NCBI GenBank assembly: GCA_039707655.1
Contig: CM077666.1
Location: forward strand, 288,227,166 to 288,291,165
Direction of reading: 5' to 3'
DNA: 64,000 nt
Origin: Elymus sibiricus
Taxonomy: Eukaryota > Streptophyta > Magnoliopsida > Poales > Poaceae
The position numbers and the translations under genes are program-made. Positions within the stretch are counted from its first letter, which is position 1. Each line of letters opens with the position of its first letter. The notes beneath the pieces are model-generated. The model ran no database searches. It had not been told where the DNA came from and worked only from the letters and a program-made list of their open reading frames with translations. Below are positions 28,479 to 43,915 of the stretch, one piece after another.

Positions 28479-28528
28479 ATATTATATTTTGTATCATATA
28501 TTATTTATATTTTGCATAACTCCACTCA

Positions 28529-30072
28529 GGGCATTTCCAATTGGCGTATCCTAAATCGGACACACTAAATGTCCGCGGACACGTTCGGATGTGTCCACGA
28601 ACACGGGTCCATCCAATCATGTGCAGCAAATGTTCATCCCAGATCCGACCTCCTCTACTTGACATGTATATGTTGAATCAATGTCATTTTTGTACATATG
28701 TACAAATAGTTGCAAACATCTGCATCCTAACCAAAAAGCATCGGATGTTCAACAAGTTTTTATATCCAAAGGATCCCAAAACTTGCCAGTCCAACTGTTC
28801 ATGCAAAAAAGGTCAATTTTTGCATCGGCAGCTGGCTATCCGTGGCAAATTCTTCATTGTGTAGCCGGCTACTCCTTAGTGGTCGGCTCCTCCAACTCGG
28901 TCGCCAAACGCTTGAACATCTTTGCACGGTAGGCTTGCATGATCTTCGCCGCATCGAAATCCAAGTTCTCCATCTTCACGGTCAACATCTTGGCATCATC
29001 CGAGTTGGCCGCGAGCTCAACCTTCTTCTCTTCGAGCTTGATCTTCTCTATTGCCGCCATAAACTTATCAAAACCCTTGGCCTTCTTTTCCTCCTTCACG
29101 TCATTGTGCTTGACGCATGCCTCCTCCTTCTTCGCCATGATGTCCTCGAACCTCTCTGTCATCTTGGTCGCCGCCCGGCTACTCGCTGTATGTGCCTGGC
29201 TGCTCGCAGTACGTGCCCGGCTCTAGCTGGGAGTCATAAACTTGTCCGTCCTTGAAGCCACCATCGTGGATGATGTCCAACATCACCCTGTCGTCAGTCG
29301 GCGTCGTACTTGGTTGAGACAAACTGGCAAACAAAGAGCAGGCACCTAGTGGATCCACGGCCGGACAAGCGACGACGATGACGAGTCGGCCGAATGGATG
29401 GGCACGTTGAGTTCGACGCTCGATGGCACGTGAGGGGCGGAGGTGGCTGGGGGCTGTCGTTGATGACCGAGCTGCTTGACGACATAATAGTACGGCGACT
29501 ACAGCTGCTCCGTTTAGGCCGACGAGTGCATCGGCGGCGGTGCCACCTGTCCCCGTCCGGCCCCACTTGCCGACCTTCTTCACCTTGTGTGGTGCCTTAC
29601 TGTCCACCGCAATTGTTATCTCCATGCTCCTCTGTTTGTGGTGGCGCTCGTTGCGTGTCGCCAAGTTGATCTTGTCTGCGACCACCACCTCTGTATCCTC
29701 CTCCTCCTGCTTCAGCGGCACTTCAGACATCACGATCGAGTCCATGCGGCGGTGGACGGCGAAAAGGGCGGGAACTGGGGCGGAGGGCGGCGACGATTGG
29801 AGCGAAGCATGTGGAAAGCGCGGGCTTTGGTGCGAAGACAGTGCGGAATGGTCAAAATGTGCAGGCCCCACCTTGTTTTTGGGTAGGCCGGGAGTGTCGG
29901 GGTTCACGTGGTGGAGGTCAAGACGCCCGTAAACTCCCCTCCTCGATTTTGTGCCAGTTTGCGAGAATTCCTATGCGTTCGCTGACGTTTGCGGCACTAT
30001 GTTGGATGGCAAAAAATGTCGGAACACCGCGGTCCGGACGTTTAGGCGCGATTTGGGGCGTTGGAGATGCCC
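28529..30072 (-). mobile_element. Harbinger-like DNA transposon remnant with Myb/SANT-protein gene debris
   Basis: Ends GGGCATTTCCAATTGGCG and GGGGCGTTGGAGATGCCC are imperfect inverted repeats of the type shared by many grass PIF/Harbinger and related elements. The - strand frames inside (29907-29179 and 29162-28869) have no transposase. The first has an acidic stretch and a late TYCEQPGTYSE tail. The second is the charged helical type seen at the C terminus of Myb/SANT-like ORF1 proteins. No target duplication was found, so the superfamily call is tentative. Confidence 0.55.
28869..29162 (-). pseudogene. Fragment of a NAM-associated/Myb-SANT-like transposon protein
   Basis: 97 codons, strongly charged and predicted helical, with the ERFEDIMAKKEEACVKH type pattern and later FDAAKIMQAYRAKMF. 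This resembles the C-terminal region of Harbinger ORF1-type and No-apical-meristem-associated proteins. The N-terminal SANT part is not recognisable in the same frame. Confidence 0.5.
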
Positions 30073-30326
30073 CCACGGGTTACTTGTTTGAGAAGACGAT
30101 TAGTCCATCTCTAAGGCCTTGTTTGTTGAAAGTGCGGCTTTGATCGAAGCAGTTGTAGACCTACTATGCTGGCAACTACGATGAAGGTTAGTTGTTTGAT
30201 AACGTGACCGCGGAAACGATTGTGAGATGGTGAAAAGACTAAAATGTCACTAGAGTATTGGGTCGGTGTAATTTGCTGATTATTAGTTAATGACGTGTTT
30301 AAAGGGTATTTTTAATGGGGGCAATT

Positions 30327-30451
30327 AGGGTGATGATGTTACCCCCGCTCGCTGGTTGCTCGCGTTGGATGTCATGGGTGCGCAGGTTATGGTGATGGGG
30401 AACGGGCGCAACCAATGGAACCATTACGACTCACTCACGTCTCTGCAACCC
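30327..30451. repeat. Decayed duplicate of the 5' flank of the trihelix/UMP-kinase gene
   Basis: Shares GTTACCCCCGCTCGCTGG and CGCAGGTTATGGTGATGGGG with 27608-27733, in the same order and orientation. Most differences are C/T or G/A. The two copies flank the MITE and Harbinger cluster. Confidence 0.8.
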
Positions 30452-30802
30452 ATGGAATCGTTACGACATCCCCGCCATTGTTTTGACGCTTGTTTCTTCG
30501 GTGGTGTCGTGGCTTTTTATTCCCATCGCGCACCTCGGAGGTTCCGGTGTCATCACTATGGCCCTCCTTAGCGAGCCAGTTGTCCTCCCCCGCACAAAAT
30601 TTGGTCATCATCTCCATAGGTGTGACCATGGTCTTTATCGTGTAAAGGCCAAAATCTCTAGAAAGCCACTCGTTATTGATGTTGTTCCTAAACGCGATGA
30701 GGGCCTCGGCGTTCCTATTGTCAACGATTTTATTCTTATTTTTTAGGAACCGTGTCCAAAATTTGTGTACGGATCCACCAGGTTTCTGCTTGATGAGAGC
30801 CC
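30452..30802 (-). pseudogene. Gypsy gag fragment (element F)
   Basis: The - strand reads, across more than one frame, as a Gypsy Gag: KPGGSVHKFWTRFL near 30790-30750, then NRNAEALIAFRNNINNEWL, then a zinc-finger-free region with MTKFCAGEDNWLA near 30600. The left end stops near the duplicated gene flank; on the right it is cut by element E at 30803. Confidence 0.7.
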
Positions 30803-31359
30803 TATCGAGGCAACGAACCTGACAATGAGTACTAGGGGTACGAACAAGGGCTAATCCTAGCTACGGCGCAGGTGTGACACTCGAATTTACGAGTTCAGGC
30901 CCCTCTCGGAGAGGTAAAAGCCCTACATCTCGAGCTTCAGGAGCTGTGTTTTCTTATGGGGTGTCTGATTACAATGGGTGATGAACCCTTGCCATGGAGC
31001 TGAGCGGAGGCTTATATAGACTGCGCCTCGGCCCATTAATGCCACGTTACAAGGGAGACGAATGAGCATAACTATGGCAGTTACTGGTAACGATAACTAT
31101 AATTACACTTAAAGCCCAACGTTAAGCTACCCGACCGTTATGGCTCCCACGTCGCCTGTACGCCTTCTCTTGTCCGAGTGACTACGGTCCAGCCGACTGG
31201 TGGGAGACGTCCGAGTGCTGTTGGTACATCCGAGTGGATAATTAGGAGTGCGCATCCGAATGCGTCTGTGGTTTGGAGACCCTGCAATGTTGGTGTGGGG
31301 CCCTAGGTGGGCCCCAGATGTCAGGTCTATGACCCTACCCTTAGTAGGTGACCCCATCA
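30803..31359 (-). repeat. 3' LTR of element E
   Basis: Reverse complement starts TGATGGGGTCACCTACT (31359) and aligns with the LTRs of D without gaps down to 30803, where TG has decayed to TA. It is 557 bp against 592 bp in D. The candidate target duplication AGCCC at 30798-30802 cannot be confirmed because the other end is absent. Confidence 0.85.
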
Positions 31360-32118
31360 TTAGCCCCCAGATCGGTTGAGGTTTTGTGCGACGAGTAGGA
31401 TGAATTCTTGTTTCGGGCCGAGTGCCTCAGAGGCACTCTAGGTCCGTCGTCAAGTGTTAACCTGTCGTTGCCTGAACGAGAGCACAACGGATTCTGGACT
31501 AAAAGGATTTTTGACTGATCGGATCGTGGTGACTGTTGGGTAAAATTTGGTGGCATTCATGTGTCTCTCGGGAGAGATAGGCTAGAGGTCCGACTAAGGA
31601 CATGCCATGTAACTCGAGTGACAACGCCGGCGCGTGGTCTGATTCTCCGGAGAGATGCCACTCATTATCCCGGGGGAACGCCAGCGCGGGCCATCTCCGA
31701 GTCCAAACTTATGAGACTCGCGCCTTGGAGCCTAGAAGAAGGGCCAAGTCAACCCGTGGAGGGGCGTCGAGCTCATCCCGTAGCAATCCTGAAGATGACT
31801 TTAGTCGGATTTGATTACGTGTCCGAGTGCACGGTGACCCTCTGAGGGCGGTCGGTCAGACCGACGAGTGTTCCTTAGGAAAGGAATCAGATGCGATCAA
31901 TCAGGCTGATTCGCAGCGAAAATTTCGCGATTCGAAATCGCGTGTGCGCGCGCGGAAGCGGTTACGACGCCGCTCGTGGGGGGAAGTGGAGCACGTCGCC
32001 TCGAATTTCGCCCCTTGATCCCGCCACACGTCCCACTTTCTCCGTAAAGTGCGCGGCGCACGAGCCATCGGATCAAAGATCTGTGGACGCCGTTCGGCGA
32101 GGCGGAATTACCCGCGGT

Positions 32119-32125
32119 ATAAAAT
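32119..32125 (+). promoter_or_regulatory. TATA box of the antisense gene in element E
   Basis: CCGCGGTATAAAA lies 135 bp before the ATG at 32254. The same motif is at 45127-45132 (- strand) in D, 94 bp before its ATG, within a conserved ACCCGCGGTATAAA context. Confidence 0.65.
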
Positions 32126-32253
32126 TGTGGGTGGCTAGGGTAAATCGCCCAGATCCCCTTTTCACTTTTCCTCTCCTATCGCACTCTGCCAAGCTTGTCC
32201 CTTGTCCTTCTCCACCCAGCCGGCCATTGCTCTCATCGAAGAGTGTAGGGGAG

Positions 32254-33217
32254 ATGGTGAAGGATGTGACGGCTAAGCTTGAGCGGGCCAAAAAGGCTCA
32301 GAAGAGCTCGTCGTCGGGCGCGGCGCCTCCGCCTGGCTGGGTCTAGGGAGACTGGCTCTCGTCTCGGGTCAGGGTGGAGGAGGTGGAGGGGCTCGTCGCC
32401 GATGGCCTGGTCCTCCTCACGACGCACATCGAGCGAGGTTTTTTCATGCCGCCTCAGCCCTTCCTCCGCGGGTTCTTGAATTTCTTTGGGGATCAATTGC
32501 ACCACATTCCGCCGAATGTCGTAGTCTATCTCGCCGCCTTCGTTTCTCTTTGCGAAAACTTCCTAGGCTGCCATCCCCACTGGGGGCTCTTCAAACACAT
32601 TTTCACTTGTCGCTCTATGACTGTGAAGAAGGCCTCCCCCGAGGGGGCCAAGACCAATGTCACCCAACTGTGCGGAGGGCTAGCTAGGAATTCGGCTTAG
32701 GGGTAGAAGCGTCATCCCCTCCATAAACTTTCCCGACTCGGTTAAGGGTTGGCAAAGTACTTGGTTTTACTATAAGGATGTTCCAAGTGCCAGCTCGCAG
32801 ATTGGCCTTCCTCCGTACTCGGCCGACAGGGTCAGCGCTCCGCCATCGCTTACGATGGTGAAGGAGGAGAAGGTCGACGTGGGGATACTGGTGGACGCCC
32901 TGGTGGGGATCGTGAGAGCCGGAGTGAACGGTATGGACCTACTAGAGGTCTTTCTCACTCGGCGGATCCAGCCACTGCAAGAGAGGGCGCGCCCCATGTG
33001 GATGTATTCCGGGCCGGATGACCCGACTCGAGTGCACCCGGAGGAGCCGACTGAGAAGGATGTGGAGGGATGGATAAGGGTCATCACGTCTGCACGCGAC
33101 AACCCGCAAGGGGCGAGGAGGGTGCCCCCTTATTGCCATGAGCATCCGCCCGTTGAGGTAAATTCGCGATCATCTATCTGGGTCATATCGGTGTTAGATC
33201 TGAATGGATATGCTTAA
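32254..33217 (+). pseudogene. Antisense accessory gene of element E, first exon, broken
   Basis: Starts MVKDVTAKLERAKKAQ and aligns with the intact 303-aa frame of D (45033-44122). It has an in-frame TAG at about 32344, a stop near 32698 and frame changes after that. The core FFGDQLHHIPPNVVVYLAAF and FTCRSMTVKKASPEG is retained; this is the pattern of the putative gypsy-type transposon domain (Pfam PF04195 as I recall it). It is interrupted by D at 33228; later exons lie at 46498-49349. Confidence 0.8.
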
Positions 33218-33227
33218 CCTTATGCTC

Positions 33228-33232
33228 TCTGC
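33228..33232. repeat. Target-site duplication TCTGC (left) of element D
   Basis: TCTGC precedes TGATGGG at 33233 and is repeated at 46476-46480 directly after the terminal CAACA. Confidence 0.93.
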
Positions 33233-33824
33233 TGATGGGATCACCTACCACCGGTAGGGACAAGGGCATGACATCTAGGGCCCACCTAAGGTCCACACCA
33301 TTATTCTGAAGCCCCAGGGCCACTAATGCATTCGGATGCATGCCATGAAGAATTCACTCGGACCTTGCTCTGACAGCACTCGGACGTCTACCCTCCAGTC
33401 GGCCAGCTGACATCACTCGGACAGAGGAAACGTAAGGACGACGAGGGAGCTGCAACGGTCGAGTAGTCTTCAACTAGGCTTTAATCATAGTTATGGCTAC
33501 CGTTACCTGTAACTGCCGTAGTCATAGTTGTTAAACACCCATAACCGTTGTAGTTATTGTCATAAATACCCTAGCAACGTGGGAGAGAAGGGGCCGGGCG
33601 CACTCTATATAAGCTGCCCTCTTCCTCCTTAGCAAGGGTTGAGCTTCCCCTGTAATCACATACCTCAAGAGAAAACAAGCCTCCGGGCAACGAGACGTAT
33701 GGCTGTTACCTTCTCCGAGAGGAGCCCGAACTCGTAAAAATCGAGTGCCACACCTGTGTTGTAGTTAGACTCTGTCCCTTCATTCGTACCCCTAGTATTC
33801 ATTGTCAGGTTAGTAACCACGACA
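33233..33824 (+). repeat. 5' LTR of element D
   Basis: 592 bp, TGATGGG to CACGACA, with a TATATAA box at 33606-33612. It matches 45884-46475 throughout. Confidence 0.93.
33606..33612 (+). promoter_or_regulatory. TATA box in the 5' LTR of D
   Basis: GCACTCTATATAAGC, conserved in the 3' LTR at 46257-46263. Confidence 0.6.
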
Positions 33825-33826
33825 GT

Positions 33827-33843
33827 TGGCGCCCACCGTGGGG
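33827..33843 (+). other. Primer-binding site of element D
   Basis: TGGCGCCCACCGTGGGG starts two bases after the LTR. This is the form of PBS seen in many grass Tat-type Gypsy elements. The tRNA was not identified. Confidence 0.75.
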
Positions 33844-33891
33844 CGGTGCGTTTAGCAATTTTAGCAGTACCAGTGGAATTTCATCATCACC

Positions 33892-36800
33892 ATGTTGGTC
33901 GGCGTCGAAATCCATTTCGGGGCGCTCAGCTTCATCGCTGACGACTCGACGTGGCTCCAGGAGGCCCCGCTAGACGTGGAGTCGCTGCCCATCTGTGGCG
34001 CGGCGCACTTCCGCGCATCTTCATACGGAGTCCTCCTCCGACAGCCATCGGTTCCGTACCGAGTGGCTCCCGTCCTTTCCGCTGGACGCCGTCGCAAGCG
34101 CTCTGGGCGCTCACGGCTCCAGCGTTGGATCAAGCATGTTGTGGCCATCCAGGCCGCAGCCGGGCATGTGGCGACACTCGAGCCTGACGAGCCCGCCCTT
34201 GACCTTTCTGATGGGTTCCACAACGACTCCGCCGAGGGGTCCGAGTGCGAGAGTGTCGAGTCCATGGCCGAAGTCCTCATGGCTGGGTCAGCATCGCGCG
34301 GCCCGCCGCGGTACTCAGACCCCCGTGATGGACACGTGGGCACTTCGCGCGACAATGACAACCTGGGAGATGATCACTCCCCCCGCCACGATCCTTATGT
34401 TCCCCAAGCTCTCACTCGGGAGCAGAGTGACGAGCTTCGTAGGAAGAATGAGCAGGCTCTGCGCACTCCCATCACAGGGACGACTCCCGAGGCCCTGGCC
34501 ATGGAGTCGGTGCGTTTGGCCACCTTGACCGAACGAGACCGCCTGGATCGGCTGCAGAAGGAGCTGGATGATCGTGCTCGCCAGCGGCCTAGTTCCAGTC
34601 GGCACAAACGCCGGTTGTTCCCGAATGACCAGCCCAGGAAGTACCAGGTGCTCAACACTCCACTGCAAAACTTGGCGGCGACTAGGGTCACTGATTCAAT
34701 TCAGCCCTCCGGCTCCGCTGCCGGAGAGGGGATTCGCCAGATCCAGATCCTGCTGAAGACAGCCTTGTCAGAGAACGCGGCGGTGTCACAATCCCGTGAT
34801 CGCATCCATAGCGCATCAGTGTGCGCCTAAACCGTTCAGTCGGCCCACAGTCCACTCGGCTTAGGGAGGCGTCGTGCGACATCCTCCTCGAGAGATCAAC
34901 ACGGAGAACGGAGGCATGACCGAATCGTTTCTCCCCGGCGACATGATGATTATGATCGAACCCGGATGCCCCCTCCGTGGTACGTCTCATACGGGTGCCA
35001 GCCCTATGATGACAGGCGCCCTCCTGGGGACGATCGTAGGCCGAGCCCCTCGTACCGTCTGGGTGACCTCCAGGACCCCCGGTTCAATGCGAGATCCGTC
35101 CTCGCTCAGAACCTGGTCGACAGAGGGCAGGCCCTGAGAGAAGGCCTTGACGTTTGACATTCCGAGTGGTTCCGTACCCTCCGGACCCGAGTGTTTCAGC
35201 CGGTACATTCGGGCTGTAGACATCCCGAGCAACTTCAGGTTGGCAACAGGCATTAGCAAGTTCACTGGTGAGTCGAAGCCAGAAATTTGGTTAGAGGACT
35301 ACCAAGTGGCCGTCCAGATCGGTGGCGGCAACGATAATGTGGATATGAAACATTTGCCATTGATGCTCGAAGGGTCGGCCAGGGCGTGGCTCAACCAGTT
35401 GACACCTGGCAGTATATACTGCTGGGACGACCTGGCCCGAGTCTTCGTCAAGACCTTTGAGGGCACGTACAAGTGGCCGGGTGGATTATCAGAGTTGCAG
35501 CATTGTGTTCAGAAGCAAAATGAGACTCTCCGAGAGTACATCCAGTGGTGGACCACCCTGCATAACACGGTGGAGAATGTCACCGAGCACCAGGTGATCT
35601 GTGCCTTCAAAGCTGGCATCAGGAGTTAGCCCTGAAGTTCAGCCGTACTGAGATCCCGACTCTCAGTCGGGCGATGGAGATTGCCAATCAGTACGCCAAT
35701 GGCGAAGAGGAAGACCGGCTGAGGAGCGTCAAGGGCCGAGCCAGAGATGCAAATCAGTCGGACAACAACAAAAATAAGAAGCAGAAGCGCAAGGCCGAAG
35801 CAGCCAACAATGCAGAGGCTGCGGCCCTGGCTGGCCAAAGCCAAGGCAAAGGCCAACCGAAGCATAAGAAGGAGTGGGCCGGCAAGAAGAAGGCCGCCCC
35901 AAAAAATGACATCCTTGATCAGCCCTGCAAGATTCACACGAAGAGGAATGAAGAAGGCAACCTGATTCTGCCGAAGCATACCACTCGGGAGTGCCGACTG
36001 CTCAAGCAAGAGATGCGACAAGACCCCTCGGAGGGAAAAGATGAGGACGAGGACGACGATGGGGGCAAAGACGCCTTTGGGTACCCCCACGTCGAGAAGG
36101 TCCTGATGATCTTTGCTGACGTTGAAAGCAAGAGTCGCCTCAAGGTGATAAACCGAGAGGTCAATATGGCAGTTCCGACTGTCACCAAACTCCTAGACTG
36201 GGCCAAGACCCCTGTCACCTTCGATCAGTCGGATCACCCAGCCCACGTACCAACCCCTGGGCGGCAGGCGCTGGTGGTCGATCCTACTGTTGGAGGAGTC
36301 CGGCTGCGCCTCATGGTCGGCGGCGGCGGGCTGAACATCATCTACGCTGACACTCTAGAGGCGATGGGCATTCCGATGTCCCGACTGAGTAAAAGCAACA
36401 TGCAATTCCACGGGGTCATCCCCAGGAAAAAGGCAAAATCACTCGGGCAAATCGCCCTCGACGTCGTATTCGGTGAAGATAAGAACTTCAGAAAGGAAAG
36501 GTTGCCTTCGAGGTGGTGGACTTCAGGAGTGCTTACCACGCCATCCTGGGTAGGCCTGCCTACGCACGTTTCATGGCCAGACCATGCTACGTGTATCTTA
36601 AAATCAAGATGCCAGGCCCGAGAGGCATGATCACCATCACGGGAAACCGCAAGATAGCTGAAGAAGCCTGCAGAAAGGCTCCCAGATTGCTGACGAGCAG
36701 ATGGCAGTGGTAGGGTTGGACAAGTACAAAAAAGCGGTCGATTCGAGTGATCTGCTCAAGTCCAAGAAGCCGACTGTGGAATCCGCTTTCCAGTCGGCCG

Positions 36801-39800
36801 GTGAGTCGAAGCAGGTTCACGTCCATCTGATGGACCCGAACGCCGCCCCGACCAACATCTCCATGACGCTTGACAGCAAATAGGAAGGCGAGCTCATTCA
36901 ATTCCTCCATGAGAACTGGGACATCTTCGCATGGAAGCCTGCTGACATGCCGGGTGTTCCCAGGGAACTGGCTGAGCACCAACTCCGTGTCGACCCGAAG
37001 ATGAAGCCAGTCAAAGAGCACCTTCGACGCTCTACGACCGAGAAGCGCAAGGCGATTGGCGAGGAGATCGCGCGGCTCTTAGCCGTCGAGTTCATCCACG
37101 AGATATACCACTCCGAGTGGCTCGCCAACGTCGTTTTGGTCCCCAAGAAGGATAAATCCCTCTGAATGTGCATTGACTTCAAGCACATCAATCGGGGTTG
37201 CCCGAAGGATCATTTCCCGCTCCCTCGCATAGACCAGATAATAGACTCTACTGCAGGGTGCGAGCGTCTGTCATTTCTAGATGCGTATTCCGGGTACCAC
37301 CAGATCCGAATGTATGGTCCGGATGAAATAAAAACTGCATTCATCACCCCATTCGAGTGTTTTTGTTACGTCACGATGCCATTCGGACTGAAAAATGCAG
37401 GTGCGACTTTCATGCGCATGGTGCAGAAGTGCTTGTAGAAGCAGATCAGTCAGAACGTGGAGGCCTACATGGACGACATCGTGGTCAAATCCAGGAAAGG
37501 TTCCGACCTCCTGGCAGACCTCGCCGAGACCTTCGCGAACCTGCGCTGTTATAAGATCAAGCTCAATCCAGCCAAGTGCACCTTTGGCGTGCCAGCCGCA
37601 AATTGCTTGGGTTCCTCGTTTTCGAACGTGGGATCGATGCCAACCCCGAGAAGATCGGTGCAATTGTCCGAATGAAGCAACCGCAATGTTTTCACGACAT
37701 GCAGAAACTCACGGGCTGTTTGGCAGCCCTGAGCAGATTCATTTCATGACTCGGTGAGAAGGCCCTGCCACTCTACCGACTCATGAAGAAATCAGAAAGG
37801 TTCAAGTGGATGACTGAAGCGCAGGTTGTGTTCCATGAACTCAAAGCCATGCTTTCCACCCAGCCGGTGTTAGCTGCTCCGAGCAGCCAAAAGCCTTTGC
37901 TCTTGTACATCGCGGCCACGAGCCAAGTTGTTAGCACCGTGCTCACTGTAGAACGTGAGGAACAAGGCAAGGCTTTCAAGATTCAGCGGCCAGTGTACTA
38001 CATCTCTGAAGTTCTGACCCCCTCTAAGCAAAGGTACCCGCACTACCAGAAGTTGGTTTACGGGATCTATCTGGCCGCGAAGAAGGTGGCCCATTACTTT
38101 CAAGAACACTCGGTCACGGTGATAAGTGATGCTCCCCCGTCGGAGATTCTCAACAACAGAGACACCACATGTCGAGTGGCCAAGTGGGCCATTGAACTCC
38201 TCCCATTGGATATCAGGTTTGAGGCCAAGAAAGCTATCAAGTCGCAAGCCCTAGTGGATTTCCTTGCTGAGTGGATTGAGCAAGAACAACCGACCCCGAG
38301 TGTCCCCGAGCATTGGACTATGTTCTTTGATGGCTCTAAGACGCTCAATGGCTCAGGTGCTGGAGTGGTCCTAGTGTCCCCCAGGGCGACCGTCTCAGCT
38401 CCGTACTTCAGATTCACTTTGATTCCTCAAACAATGAGGCAGAGTATGAAGCTCTTCTGCATGGACTGCATATGGCAATCTCCCTGGGGATCCGCCGACT
38501 GATGGTTTATGGTGACTTAGATTTGGTTGTGAATCAAGTGATGAAAGAGTGGGACATTCGAAGCCCAGCTATGATAGGCTACTGCAATGCCGTGAGAAAG
38601 CTAGAGAAGAAATTTGAAGGACTGGAGCTCCATCACATCCCTCGACTCAAAAATCAAGCAGCCGATGACCTAGCCAAGATCGGCTCCACTCGAAAAGCAG
38701 TCCCGAAGAATGTGTTCCTAGAGCACTTACACTCGCCCACAATCAAGGAAGACCCTTTTGTGGAAGAGCCCCCACAGCCAGTCGGATCTTCCAATCCAAC
38801 TGAAGTTGACATTCCAGCAGTTATCGATTTGGTTCATGAGGTGCTGGTTATCACTCCCGAGTGGACCGAGCCGTACATTGCATACTTGCTCAGGCAGGAA
38901 CTCCCTGAAGATGAGGTAGAGGCTCGCCAAATCGTCCGTCGATCGAAAGCCTTCACTGTCATGGGAGAACAGCTCTACAAGAAGAGTACCTCTGGAGTCA
39001 CTTAGCTTTGCATTTCGCCAGAAGAAGGGCAGCAGATCTTACAAGAGATTCACTCGGGAACCTGTGGGCATCATGCTTCCTCTTGCACGTTGGTTGCTAA
39101 GGCATTCCGGGTAGGTTACTATTGGCCCAGAGCCAATGAGGCTGCCTGTGACATCGTTGACCAGTGTGTCGGCTGCCAGTTCTACGCAATCCAGTCGCAC
39201 AAACCAGCATCGGCTCTGAAGACGATTCCGCTCACATGGCCATTCACCGTCTGGGGACTCGACATGGTCGGTCCACTCCAGACCAGAGCCATCGGATTCA
39301 CCCATCTGTTGGTAGCGGTGGACAAGTTTACCAAGTGGATCGAGGCAAAGCCTATAAAGAAGTTAGACTCACCGACTGCAATCAAGTTCATCAAGGAGAT
39401 AATCTTCAGGTTTGGAGTCCCTCACATCATCATCACAGACAACGGGTCAAACTTCAATTCAGACGAGTTCCGCGAGTTTTGCTACTCCCAGGGCACTCGG
39501 GTCGACTACGCCTCTGTGGCTCACCCGCAGTCGAATGGGCAAGCGGAGCGGGCGAATGGGATGTTGCTCCAAGGGCTAAAGCCACGCCTCATGTGCGACC
39601 TGAAGCATGCCGCAGGAGCCTAGGTTACTGAGCTGCCTTCGGTCCTCTGGGGCCTACGGACGACCCCGAATCAGTCCACAAAGCGCACCCCTTTCTTCAT
39701 GGTGTACGGCTCAGAAGCTGTCCTGCCGAGTGACTTACTGCATAACTCCCCTCGAGTGGATTTGTACTCAGAGGTAGAAGCTGAAGAAGCATGTCAAGAT

Positions 39801-40094
39801 GGCCTCGACCTTCTTGAGGAAGAGCGTGAGCTGGCGCTCGTCAGGTCGACTGCGTATTAGCAAGATCTGCGCCGTTATCACGACAGACATGTCAGAGGGC
39901 GCGCTTTCCAGGAAGGAGATCTGGTTCTCCTACTGGATCAGTAGAAGCCTCACAAGCTGGCACCCCCATGGGAAGGACCCTTCGCGATATCGAAGGTCCT
40001 GAACAACAGAGCCTATCGGCTCTACAACTTCACCAAAGATACAGAAGAGCCCTGACCTTGGAATGCGGATCTACTCCGCAAGTTCTTCACCTAG
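33892..40094 (+). pseudogene. gag-pol of element D with many stops and frameshifts
   Basis: Successive frames give Gag (33892-34830, 35147-35629, then 35674-36120; note the RAWLNQLTPGSI and YIQWWTTLHNTVENV patterns), a degenerate protease region about 36250-36410, reverse transcriptase 36947-37620 (FLDAYSGYHQI, MPFGLKNAGATFMRM, YMDDIVV), RNase H about 37860-38170, a second RNase H about 38310-38600 (FFDGSK), and integrase 39090-39620 (zinc finger ending CVGC, WGLDMVGPL, TDNGSNF), with a C-terminal part to TAG 40092-40094. Stops include TGA 37163, TAG 37436 and TAG near 39858. The start at 33892 is the first ATG, 67 bp after the LTR. Confidence 0.88.
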
Positions 40095-40239
40095 AATAAA
40101 TTCCTCTTCATTGTAATAGTCTTCCGAATGAAATTGGATGAATACAAGTCTTAATTTTCCTGTAATTTCGCCTAATTTGGGTCAGTGCCATGTTTTCACT
40201 CCGGTGACTAACAGCGTTCGAAAACTACTTACCCCCAGC

Positions 40240-40860
40240 GGGTGAACTGGCTTAGCTGCGAACCTGATTCGCCTAAGTTAAAAAACATCTCCGAGTGGGA
40301 GCTTCCTCTTCACTCGGGGGCTTAGCTACGAACCCGATTCGCCTAAGTTAAAAAACATCTCTGAGTGGGAGCTTCCTCTTCACTCGGAGGCTTAGCCGCG
40401 AACCAGTTTTCGCCTAAGTAAAAAAAACATCTCCGAGTGGGAGCTTCCTCTTCACTCGGTGACTTAGCTGCGAACCAGTTTTCGCCTAAGTTAAAAATCA
40501 TCTTCGAGTGAGAGCTTCCTCTTCACTCGATGGCTTAGTTGCGAACCAGCTTTCGCCTAAGTTAAAAATCATCTTCGAGTGAGAGCTTCCTCTTCACTCG
40601 GGGGCTTAGCTGCGAACCAGCTTTCGCCTAAGTTAAAAAACATCTCCGAGTGGGAGCTTCCTCTTCACTCGGGGGCTTAGCCGCGAACCAGTTTTCGCCT
40701 AAGTAAAAAAAACATCTCCGAGTGGGAGCTTCCTCTTCACTCGATGGCTTAGCTGCGAACCAGCTTTTGCCTAAGTTAAAAATCATCTTCGAGTGAGAGC
40801 TTCCTCTTCACTCGCGGGCTTAGCTGCGAACCAGATTTTGCCTAAGTTAGAAAAAACATC
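40240..40860. repeat. Tandem array of about 71-bp units, element D
   Basis: Nine copies of a unit of 68-73 bp, each containing CTTAGCTGCGAACCAG, then CGCCTAAGTTAAAA, a short A run, and GAGTGGGAGCTTCCTCTTCAC. They start at about 40252, 40320, 40390, 40463, 40535, 40606, 40676, 40746 and 40819. The array lies between the end of pol and the tail end of the antisense gene. Confidence 0.92.
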
Positions 40861-41019
40861 ATTGGCAAGCGGAACAAAGATCCAAATATCCGAATAAACT
40901 CCGATCTGTTCGAGTACTCCTAGCAAAAGCAAAGTATGCGAGCCCGAGGCCCGTTAAAGTATTATGATTACATCAACCACTCGGCATTCCGAGGAAAATC
41001 AAGACTTCAGCGTTTTTTA

Positions 41020-43915
<2,896 letters not shown>

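Larger units (their letters stand above)
30803..33232 (-). mobile_element. Tat-lineage Gypsy element E, left part
   Basis: E lies on the - strand. Its 3' LTR is 30803-31359, then a 0.9-kb subterminal region, then its antisense gene on + (32254 onward). It is split at 33232 by element D and continues from 46481 to 52305, where a CACTA element interrupts pol. Sequence from 31360 to 33232 aligns, inverted, with 44122-45883 of D, showing they are the same family. E must predate D. Confidence 0.88.

Noticed and set aside
29394..30143. Several overlapping + strand frames in the Harbinger-like element
   Set aside because: No domain in any of them, and the - strand frames explain the composition better.
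40240..40860. CRISPR-like array
   Set aside because: Repeats are contiguous 71-bp units without unique spacers, inside a plant retrotransposon.
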